The position numbers were made by a program, and so were the translations under genes. A stretch of DNA of 64,000 nucleotides from Thermocatellispora tengchongensis (lineage in GTDB: Bacteria; Actinomycetota; Actinomycetes; Streptosporangiales; Streptosporangiaceae). The notes beneath the pieces were generated by a model. The model ran no database searches, was not told where the DNA came from, and worked only from the letters and a program-made list of their open reading frames with translations. This document shows, piece after piece, positions 17,425 through 24,545 of the stretch. The DNA lies in the NCBI RefSeq assembly GCF_014202315.1, contig NZ_JACHGN010000010.1:248001-312000 (forward strand). Reading direction: 5' to 3'. Position 1 is the stretch's first letter. Every line of letters begins with the position of its first letter.

Positions 17425-17513
17425 CGTGCCATTGGTGTGCCATCGGATGGTGATCGTGGCGTGAGCGTCCGGACCGGATTCTCACGCCACGTGGGGGCAT
17501 GCGGCCCGTCGGG

Positions 17514-18206
17514 TCAGGTGGCGATGGCCTTGGACTCCATGTCCGCGACCGTCCACTCCTCGACCTCGTCCAGGTGGACGGCCGCCGCCTCCTGGGCGGC
17601 GGTGGTGTCGCGGGCCGCCATCGCGTCCAGGATCTGGAGGTGGCGGCGGGTGGATCCGGCGATGCGGTGCGGGCCGGTGGCGCCCAGCACGCGGAGCCAC
17701 TGTACGAACGGCTCGGTGGAGGAGCGGGCCCGGATCAGGCGGGCGTTGCCGGTGGCCGCGACGATCTCGTTGTGGAGCCGGCTGTCGCTGGCGAAGAACG
17801 GCTCGTAGTCGCCCTGTTCGGCCCGGGCCAGCGCCTCGACCGCCTCTGCGCGCAGGTCGGCGATCTGCTCCAGCGGCATCGATCGGGCCGCGATCCCGGT
17901 CGCGACCCATTCGATGCCCTTGCGGAGCTGGCAGACCTCGTGCACGTCGGTGATGCCCGGCCGGGCCACGAAGGTGCCCGAGCGCGGACGCGTCACGATG
18001 AGCTGGTCGAGTTCGAGGCGGGCGAGCGCCTCGCGTACCGGGGTCCGCGAGACGCCGAACTCCGCCGCGACCGCCTGCGGGTCCAGCCGCGACCCGGGCG
18101 CGTACGTACCACTGGTGATCCGGTCGCACAGGATCCGGTAGAGCTGCTCCGCGATCGAGTCCACGACAAGCGGGGAGTCCTTCGTCACGGGCGTCAGAGG
18201 CGGCAC
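17514..18206 (-). CDS. GntR-family regulator, FCD (VanR-type) subgroup
   Basis: 230 aa. N-terminal winged helix (about 15-80) with GTYAPGSRLDPQAVAAEF, GVSRTPVREALARLEL and the wing VTRPRSGTFVA. The C-terminal FCD helical bundle has the metal-binding Asp/His set (DSRLHNEIV, HLQILDAM, AVHLDEVEEW). A dimeric repressor released by an organic acid or sugar acid. GTG 18206 has AGGAGAG upstream. Encoded 46 bp after the DapA-like gene, so probably in one transcript; its likely operator is the palindrome at 19184-19199. Confidence 0.9.
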   Translation of the reverse strand: MPPLTPVTKDSPLVVDSIAEQLYRILCDRITSGTYAPGSRLDPQAVAAEFGVSRTPVREALARLELDQLIVTRPRSGTFVARPGITDVHEVCQLRKGIEWVATGIAARSMPLEQIADLRAEAVEALARAEQGDYEPFFASDSRLHNEIVAATGNARLIRARSSTEPFVQWLRVLGATGPHRIAGSTRRHLQILDAMAARDTTAAQEAAAVHLDEVEEWTVADMESKAIAT

Positions 18207-18252
18207 GGTCTCTCCTGCTCTCCAGCGGGCGGGGCGGTTGCTCCGGGTGCGG

Positions 18253-19140
18253 CTAGGCGATCAGGTTAGCCGCGCGCAGCGCCGCGGCGATGCGCTCGCG
18301 CTCGGCCGGGCTCGCGGGGGAGAACGGCCTGCGCGGCAGCCCGCCGTCGCGGCCCTGCAGCCGCAGCGCGGCCTTGAGCGTCGCCGGCAGGTTGGGGCCG
18401 TCGATCGCCCGCCACACCGTGAGGATACGCTCGTGCAGTTCTCGCGCGAGATCATGGTCACCCGCCTGCACGGCATTCCACAGTTCGACGCTGAGCCGGG
18501 GCGTGACCGTCGGGATGGCGGCCAGCGCGCCGTGCGCCCCGAGCATGAACGCCGGATAGTGCAGGTCGTCCAGCGCGGCCAGGATGGTGAACCTGTCGCG
18601 CACCCTGGCCAGCAGGTCGACCAGCAGGTGCATGTCGCCCCCGCTCTGCTTGACCGCGACGAGCTGGGGCACCTCGGCCAGCCGCTCGATCACGTCCACG
18701 GGGACCAGTGCCCAGGGCACTACGTTGTACAGCACGATCGGCAGGTCCACCGCCTCGCCGATCTCGCGGAAGTAGGCGACGGTCTCGTCCGCGGACGGGG
18801 AGAAGACGTAGTGCACCGGGGTGATCTGCAGCGCGTCCACCCCCGTCTCCTTCAGCGCCAGCGAGTAGCGGATCACCTGGGCCGTGGAGTTCTGGATCAC
18901 TCCGGCGATCACCGGCACCCGGCCGGCGACCTCTTCGACGACCACGCGGCAGATGTCCGTGCTCTCCTCCAGGGAGAGCGTCTGGCCCTCGCCGGTGCTG
19001 CCGCAGGCGCAGATCGCGGTCACGCCGGCGTCCAGGAGGTACTTCACCTCGCCCCGCAGCAGATCCAGGTCCACCCGGTCGTGCTCGTCGAAGGGCGTCA
19101 CGACGGTGGAGATCATCCCGTGCAGATCGAGACTGCGCAT
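18253..19140 (-). CDS. DHDPS/NAL-family aldolase (DapA-like)
   Basis: 295 aa TIM-barrel class I aldolase. The pyruvate carboxylate loop is GSTGEGQTLSLEE (about 45-57), the conserved Tyr sits in LYNVVPWALVPVDV, and the Schiff-base Lys in VAVKQSGGDMH (about 160). Members condense or cleave pyruvate with an aldehyde. Its setting, a GntR gene, transporter and DhaK/DhaL kinase rather than lysine genes, argues for a catabolic aldolase or dehydratase for a sugar acid, not for DapA of lysine synthesis. ATG 19140 with GAGGAG upstream; an in-frame start at 19320 would cross the operator and is rejected. Confidence 0.88.
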   Translation of the reverse strand: MRSLDLHGMISTVVTPFDEHDRVDLDLLRGEVKYLLDAGVTAICACGSTGEGQTLSLEESTDICRVVVEEVAGRVPVIAGVIQNSTAQVIRYSLALKETGVDALQITPVHYVFSPSADETVAYFREIGEAVDLPIVLYNVVPWALVPVDVIERLAEVPQLVAVKQSGGDMHLLVDLLARVRDRFTILAALDDLHYPAFMLGAHGALAAIPTVTPRLSVELWNAVQAGDHDLARELHERILTVWRAIDGPNLPATLKAALRLQGRDGGLPRRPFSPASPAERERIAAALRAANLIA

Positions 19141-19183
19141 TACGGCTCCTCGGCTCAGGTGTTGCGGTCGCGTAAAATCTAGT

Positions 19184-19199
19184 GTCTGATATATCAGAC
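19184..19199. promoter_or_regulatory. Perfect 16-bp palindrome GTCTGATATATCAGAC (GntR operator candidate)
   Basis: It lies in the 91-bp gap between the divergent aldolase and transporter genes. An extra half-site ATCAGAC follows at 19201-19207. Size, symmetry and AT-rich centre fit a GntR/FCD operator; the regulator at 17514 is the obvious partner. A well-placed repressor here would control both directions. Confidence 0.75.
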
Positions 19200-19231
19200 T
19201 ATCAGACGGGGGTTGACGTGAAGGGATGCTC

Positions 19232-20602
19232 ATGGACAGCTCGATCGACCGCGCCGCGGCGCAGGCGGTCCCGCGAACGCCGTTGAAGCGGGTGGTGTGG
19301 GCCAGCGCTCTGGGGACCACGGTGGAGTACTACGACTTCACCCTGTACGCCACCACCGCGGCCCTCGTCTTCGGCGACGTGTTCTTCCCGGCCGAGACGC
19401 CGCTGGTCGGCACGCTCGCCGCGTTCGCCACGTTCTTCGTCGGCTATCTGGCCCGGCCTCTCGGCGGCCTGATCTTCGGGCACTTCGGCGACCGGCTCGG
19501 CCGCAAGAACGTCCTGATCATCACGATGCTGATGATGGGCGCGGGCACCTTCGCGATCGGCCTGATCCCCTCCTACGCGTCGATCGGCATCACCGCGCCG
19601 CTGCTGCTCGTGCTGATCCGGCTGGTGCAAGGGCTCGGCATGGGCGGCGAGTACGGCGGCGGGGTGCTCATGGCCCTGGAGTACAGCCCCAAGGAGCGCC
19701 AGGGCCTGTCCACCTCTCTGGTGCACATCGGCACCCCGGCGGGAGTGCTGCTCCCGGTGGGCCTGGTCACCCTGCTCGACACCTTCCTGCCCGAGGGCAC
19801 GTACGAGGCGTGGGCGTGGCGGTTGCCGTTCCTGCTGAGCATCGCCCTCATCGGCGTCGGGTTCTACATCCGGCTGCGCCTGAGCGAGAGCCCCGAGTTC
19901 GTCAAAATGCGCGCCGAGCGCGAGGTGCGCACCGTGCCGGTCAAGGAGCTGTTCGTCCGGCACAGCGGCAGTGTGGTGCTGTCCATCCTGGCCAAGATCG
20001 CCGAAAGCGGCCTGTTCAACGTCTACTACGTCGTCGCGGTCGCGTACGTCACCACCGAGCTGGATCTGCCGCGCGGCCCCGTGCTGCTCACCGTGCTGAT
20101 CGCGTGCCTGGTGGAGTGCTTCACGTTGCCGTTGTTCGGCGCGCTGTCCGACCGTGTGGGCCGGCGCAGGGTCTACATCGCCGGCGCGGTGTTCCAGGCC
20201 GTGCTGGCCGTGCCGTTCTTCCTGATGGTGCAGACCGGCGACTTCGCGCTGACCACCGTGGCCATGGTGCTCGGCCTGGCCGTCGGTCACGGCTCCATGT
20301 ACGGCGCGCAGGCGGCGCTGTTCGCCAACCTGTACCCGGTGCATGTGCGCTACACCGGCCTGTCGGTCACCCAGCAGGTCGGCGCCACCCTTGGAGGCGG
20401 CCTCGCCCCGCTGGCCGGCACCGCCCTCCTGGCCGCCGCCGGCGGGCACTGGACCTGGCTGGTCGCCTACATGGCCGGCGTCGCCGTGATCTCCAGCCTC
20501 GCCGCGTCCCGGCTGGCCCACGGTGAAGCGCCTGTCCCGGGCGGGGCCCGGCGCAGGGGACGTACGGTCGGAGCCCGCGGCACCGGCGAGGGCGCCCGAT
20601 GA
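19232..20602 (+). CDS. MFS transporter, metabolite:H+ symporter (MHS) family
   Basis: 456 aa with 12 membrane segments. Loop 2-3 motif RPLGGLIFGHFGDRLGRKN is the MHS (ShiA/ProP/KgtP) signature, repeated weakly at LFGALSDRVGRRRVY. Imports small organic acids or related solutes with protons. AAGGG at 19221-19225 fits ATG 19232 better than ATG 19226. Divergent from the aldolase across the palindrome; its stop overlaps the DhaK start (ATGA), so uptake is directly coupled to the kinase genes. Confidence 0.92.
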   Translation: MDSSIDRAAAQAVPRTPLKRVVWASALGTTVEYYDFTLYATTAALVFGDVFFPAETPLVGTLAAFATFFVGYLARPLGGLIFGHFGDRLGRKNVLIITMLMMGAGTFAIGLIPSYASIGITAPLLLVLIRLVQGLGMGGEYGGGVLMALEYSPKERQGLSTSLVHIGTPAGVLLPVGLVTLLDTFLPEGTYEAWAWRLPFLLSIALIGVGFYIRLRLSESPEFVKMRAEREVRTVPVKELFVRHSGSVVLSILAKIAESGLFNVYYVVAVAYVTTELDLPRGPVLLTVLIACLVECFTLPLFGALSDRVGRRRVYIAGAVFQAVLAVPFFLMVQTGDFALTTVAMVLGLAVGHGSMYGAQAALFANLYPVHVRYTGLSVTQQVGATLGGGLAPLAGTALLAAAGGHWTWLVAYMAGVAVISSLAASRLAHGEAPVPGGARRRGRTVGARGTGEGAR

Positions 20603-21612
20603 GCCGCCCCTTTCTCCCCGGCGCCGATCCGGTCGGCGCCGCGCTGCGCGGCTTCGCCCGTGCCCACGCCGGGCTCGTGGAGCTGAGCGAGGACCCGGTC
20701 CACCTGCGAGCGCGCGAGCGTGACCCGCGGCGTTCGGTCGGGCTGGTGTCCGGCGGGGGCTCCGGCCACGAGCCCCTGCACGCCGGCTTCCTCGGCCGCG
20801 GCATGCTCGACGCGGTCGCGCCCGGCCAGGTGTTCGCCTCACCGCACAACCGGCAGGTGCTGCACGCCAGCCGGGCGGCGGCCGGGAGCGGCGGCGTGCT
20901 GCACGTGGTCAAGAACTACACCGGCGATCGGATCAACTTCGGCATCGCCGCCGAGCGGCTGCGGCACGAGGGCATCGAGGTCCGCCGCGTGCTCGTGGAC
21001 GACGACCTGGCGACCGACAGCGAGCAGACCGCGACCGGGCGGCGTGGCACGGGCGCGACCGTCGTGGTGGAGAAGCTGCTGGGCGCCGCGGCCGACGAGG
21101 GGCGCGGACTCGACGAGCTCGCCGACCTCGGCGCCGCCTTCGCCGCGGCGTCGCGCAGCCTCGCGGTCGCCGCGCGGGCGCAGACCTCCCCGCACACCGG
21201 ATCGCCGGCCTTCGACCTCGGCCCGGCCGAGCTGGAGTACGGCGTCGGCATCCACGGGGAGCGCGCCGCGAAGACCGTCGACCGGCCCCCGCTTGAGGAA
21301 CTGCTGCCGCGCATGGTGGACGAGCTGCTGGCGGCGCTGCCGCCCGGCCCGGACGACCTGCTGGTCCTGGTCAACGGCCTCGGCGCGACCACGCAGCTCG
21401 AACTGTACGCGATCTTCGAACGGGTGGCCGCGGACCTCGACGCCCGTGGCCTGGACATCCGCGAGTCTCTGGTCGGCACCTTCGTGCCCGCGCTCGACAT
21501 GGCCGGGTTCTCCCTCACCCTGACCCGGCTCCACGACGGGTGGAGCCAGTGGTGGCGGGCCCCCGCCCGCACCCCCGCGTTTCCCTGCCAGGATCAGGAG
21601 GCCATCCGATGA
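20599..21612 (+). CDS. Dihydroxyacetone kinase family, DhaK-type substrate-binding subunit
   Basis: 337 aa, DhaK domain only. SGGGSGHEPLHAGF (51-64) is the conserved ketose-binding loop, and His219 in YGVGIHGE is the residue that binds the carbonyl carbon covalently as a hemiaminal. There is no DhaL domain, so it is the split form. The substrate may be dihydroxyacetone or a tetrulose, since Dak-type kinases for erythrulose are known. Coupled to the transporter upstream (ATGA) and DhaL downstream (ATGA). Confidence 0.9.
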   Translation: MSRPFLPGADPVGAALRGFARAHAGLVELSEDPVHLRARERDPRRSVGLVSGGGSGHEPLHAGFLGRGMLDAVAPGQVFASPHNRQVLHASRAAAGSGGVLHVVKNYTGDRINFGIAAERLRHEGIEVRRVLVDDDLATDSEQTATGRRGTGATVVVEKLLGAAADEGRGLDELADLGAAFAAASRSLAVAARAQTSPHTGSPAFDLGPAELEYGVGIHGERAAKTVDRPPLEELLPRMVDELLAALPPGPDDLLVLVNGLGATTQLELYAIFERVAADLDARGLDIRESLVGTFVPALDMAGFSLTLTRLHDGWSQWWRAPARTPAFPCQDQEAIR

Positions 21613-22226
21613 CCGGCTCGTCCGTGCTCCGCCGCTACGTCGCCGCGGTCGCCGAGGCGCACGCCGAGCTGACCCGCCTGGACCAGGCCAGCGGCGACGG
21701 CGACTTCGGCGACAACCTGCGTGCCGGCCTGGAGCGCGTGGCACGCGAACTGGACGCCACCGGCTCCACCGGCCACGGCTTCGAGGTGGCGGGACGGGTC
21801 TTCCTCGACGAGGTCGGCGGCACCAGCGGGCCCCTGTTCGGCCTGCTGTTCAGCGAGATCGCCCGCGCCCTGGATCACGACCCCGCCACCGGCTGGGCCG
21901 AGGGCACCGCGGCCGGTCTGGCCGCCATCCGCCGCGTGGGCGAGGCCGAGCCGGGCGACCGCACCCTGCTCGACGCCCTTGCGCCCGCATCCGCGGAACT
22001 GGCCCGGCCAGGCGAGGGCGCGTTCCGGAGAGCGGCCCGGGCCGCCGCCGCCGGCGCCCACGCCACCGCCACGATGCGCGCCCGCCAGGGCCGCGCCAGC
22101 TACGTCGGCGCCCGAGCCCTGGGCGTCCCCGACCCGGGCGCCATGGGGATAGCCCTCCTCTTCTGGTGCCTCGCCGCCGTCCAAGACCCGCCAGCGCCCC
22201 CCTCACCCCTGGCCCACCCGACCTGA
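21609..22226 (+). CDS. Dihydroxyacetone kinase family, DhaL-type nucleotide-binding subunit
   Basis: 205 aa, a single DAK2/DhaL domain. The Mg-nucleotide Asp cluster is present as SGDGDFGDNLRAG (29-41), followed by the EVGGTSGPLFG Gly-rich loop that covers the nucleotide. DhaL holds ADP or ATP and phosphorylates the ketose on DhaK. No DhaM (PTS) gene is adjacent, so it may use ATP directly. Overlaps the DhaK stop by four bases. Confidence 0.9.
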   Translation: MTGSSVLRRYVAAVAEAHAELTRLDQASGDGDFGDNLRAGLERVARELDATGSTGHGFEVAGRVFLDEVGGTSGPLFGLLFSEIARALDHDPATGWAEGTAAGLAAIRRVGEAEPGDRTLLDALAPASAELARPGEGAFRRAARAAAAGAHATATMRARQGRASYVGARALGVPDPGAMGIALLFWCLAAVQDPPAPPSPLAHPT

Positions 22227-22270
22227 CGGCCTTCACCGCGACACGCGGCGGGCCGCCGCAGGCGCCCCCC

Positions 22271-22321
22271 GAGCGGCCGGACTGGTGGGGTTGAACCGGC
22301 GGGCGTACCAGCCGGCCGCTC
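22271..22321 (+). terminator. Long hairpin after the DhaL gene
   Basis: GAGCGGCCGGACTGGT (22271-22286) pairs with ACCAGCCGGCCGCTC (22307-22321) with one bulged base and a 20-base loop, 45 bp after the DhaL stop. Likely the end of the transporter-DhaKL transcript. Confidence 0.6.
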
Positions 22322-22476
22322 GGACCGGTTTCCCTGCGGTGGGGCGGCGCCCCCGGCACAGGTGGGGGCGGTGTCACGGCGCGGCGGTCCTCTTAGCCGG
22401 TGTGGCCTCTGGTTTTGTCGGTCGCGGGGCCTATGGTGGAGCCGCACACGAACCGCGATCCGATACAGGAGTTCCG

Positions 22477-23043
22477 TTGACGAGCCTGCCCGATCGGCCG
22501 AACACCGCACTGCTCGTGATCGACGTGCAGAACGGGGTGATGGCCGGCGCGTACAACCGTGATGGCGTGATCGCGAACATAAATGAGCTGGTCGGCAAGG
22601 CTCGCGTGGAGGATGTGCCCGTGGTCTGGGTGCAGCACTCCGATGAGCACCTCACGCGTGGCAGTGAGAGCTGGCAGTACGTGCCGGAGCTCGCCCGCCG
22701 CGATTCGGAGCCTCTCGTGCACAAGAGCTACGGCGACTCGTTCGAGGCCACCGAGCTGGACGCGCTCCTCGCCGAGCGTGGTGTGGGCAGGCTCGTCGTC
22801 ACGGGCGCGCAGACCGACGCGTGCATCCGCTCGACCCTGCACGGGGCCTTCGTCCGGGGTTATGACGTGACGCTGGTCGGCGACGCGCACACGACGGAGG
22901 ACCTGACGGCGTACGGCGCGCCGCCGCCGGAGCAGGTGATCGCGCACACCAACCTGTACTGGCAGTGGCAGAGCGCACCGGGGCGCCGTGCGGGGACCGT
23001 CGAGACGGCGAAGGTGACCTTCGCGGCCGACGACGCGAGCTGA
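22477..23043 (+). CDS. Isochorismatase-like cysteine hydrolase
   Basis: 188 aa. Catalytic triad visible: Asp16 in LLVIDVQNG, Lys in LVHKSYGDSF, nucleophilic Cys in TGAQTDACIRST. The family hydrolyses amides or vinyl ethers (nicotinamidase, isochorismatase, ureidoacrylate hydrolase); no specific substrate can be assigned. I choose TTG 22477 because CAGGAG (22466-22471) lies five bases ahead and the domain begins immediately; the reading frame is open upstream to 22285 but without family sequence. Monocistronic. Confidence 0.88.
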   Translation: MTSLPDRPNTALLVIDVQNGVMAGAYNRDGVIANINELVGKARVEDVPVVWVQHSDEHLTRGSESWQYVPELARRDSEPLVHKSYGDSFEATELDALLAERGVGRLVVTGAQTDACIRSTLHGAFVRGYDVTLVGDAHTTEDLTAYGAPPPEQVIAHTNLYWQWQSAPGRRAGTVETAKVTFAADDAS

Positions 23044-23220
23044 GCGGGCGCGCCGCCTGCGACCGACCCACTTCCTCTCGTACGCCCCCGGGTGTGGTGG
23101 ACGTCCGCTGACGATGCCGGGCCACCGCACGCGGGGAGTCCCGCGGAAACCCCGAGCGAGGGCGTCGCGTCCCCGGCAAACCAGATGAATCCGACAGCCG
23201 GACGTCAGTAGTGTCGTCGC

Positions 23221-24501
23221 ATGGACGATGATCTCCGCAAGGCGCGGGAGCTGGCCGAGGCCGGCGACGTCGGCGGCCTGATGCGGCATCTGCGTTTCAC
23301 CGCGGTCCGGCTCGCGATCGGTGACACCGCGCCGCTCGTCGGGCGGGCGGCGGAGCTGATGGGGTTCACCGATCTGGTGGAGGCGGCGGCCGGGGTGGCC
23401 GAGCGGCCCGGTCACCCGCAGGCGCTGTACGCCTACGGCTACGCGTGCATCGAGCGGGGGGTCGCCTTCCTGGCGATTCCCGCGCTGCGGGCGGCGCTGG
23501 CGGGGGAGCCGGGGTCCCTGGGCATCCTGCGGGAGCTGGTGGCCGGGCTGGAGGACGAGCACCGGCACGGTGAGGCCGTCGCCGTCCTGGCCGAGCACGA
23601 GGCCGACCTGCCGCCGTGGCCCGACCGGTACCTGCTGGCGTACAACGCGCTGATGGCGGGGGATCTCGACCGGGCCGCCGCCGAGTCGGCCGGGCTGCCC
23701 GTCCCCGACGACGAGCGGTGGCTGCCGGCGCGCGACCGCCTGGCCCGGATGGTCGAGCGGGCGCGGGCGGCTCAGGCCGTCGGCCCGCTCGACGACCGCG
23801 ATCTGCGGGGCTGGCACTTCGCCCTCTCCGGCGGGGTCCTGGCCACCCTGTCGCCGTACGGGTTCGACCAGGGCATGACCGGCAGGTACGCGTACCTGAG
23901 CGACGACTTCGGCGCCTGCCTGCGCGGCCTGCTGCGCCTGCGCACGATCCTGGAGGCGGCGGGGCGGAGCCCGCGGGCGGTGGCGCTGCTGCCGGGCCGG
24001 GGTGATCACGCGCTGGGCCTGGCCGCCGCCCAGGTGCTCGGGCTGCCCGGGGAGCCGTTCGCCCCCGGCCGGACCGACACCGTCGTGGTCGCCTACGACC
24101 TGAACGAGGCCGACGGCGACGTGCTGGAGGCCCTGTTCGAACGCCTGCCCGGCCAGGTCCTGTACGAGCACGCCACGTGCTGGACCGACCCCCCGCCCAT
24201 CAGCGCCGACGTCAGCGCGCTGACGTGTCAGACGGTCGTGCCGCCCTGGGGGGAACGGCTGCGGTACGGGCCCGATGGGTCCGTGGAGAAGTCACCGCCC
24301 GACGAGCGCGGGGCGGAGGACCTCGCGGCCGAGATCCTGCGGGCCGACCCCGCCGCCGACGAGGGCGACGGGGCGACGCCCCCGGACACCGATGATGTGC
24401 TGGCCCGCTTCGTGACCGGGGTCGCGGGGGTGTGGGCGGCCGGCGGCACCCGGGACCGGGTCCGCTCTCCCGGCCCGGTCCGCAGCTCCCGGTTCATCTA
24501 G
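23221..24501 (+). CDS. Hypothetical protein with TPR-like helical N-terminus
   Basis: 426 aa, not recognised. Residues 1-200 look like paired alpha-helices with TPR spacing (YAYGYACIERGVAFLAIPAL, YLLAYNALMAGDLDRAAAES). Residues 200-420 are a separate domain with GWHFALSGGVLATLSPYGFD and an acidic C-terminal linker. No signal peptide or membrane segment. It converges on the MolR-like gene, and a small hairpin (24501-24515, GCCGCC-TTC-GGCGGC) begins at its stop codon. Whether it belongs with the MolR unit is unknown. Confidence 0.75.
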   Translation: MDDDLRKARELAEAGDVGGLMRHLRFTAVRLAIGDTAPLVGRAAELMGFTDLVEAAAGVAERPGHPQALYAYGYACIERGVAFLAIPALRAALAGEPGSLGILRELVAGLEDEHRHGEAVAVLAEHEADLPPWPDRYLLAYNALMAGDLDRAAAESAGLPVPDDERWLPARDRLARMVERARAAQAVGPLDDRDLRGWHFALSGGVLATLSPYGFDQGMTGRYAYLSDDFGACLRGLLRLRTILEAAGRSPRAVALLPGRGDHALGLAAAQVLGLPGEPFAPGRTDTVVVAYDLNEADGDVLEALFERLPGQVLYEHATCWTDPPPISADVSALTCQTVVPPWGERLRYGPDGSVEKSPPDERGAEDLAAEILRADPAADEGDGATPPDTDDVLARFVTGVAGVWAAGGTRDRVRSPGPVRSSRFI

Positions 24502-24545
24502 CCGCCTTCGGCGGCGCTCGCCCGCCGCGCGGTGATCGAGGCGGG

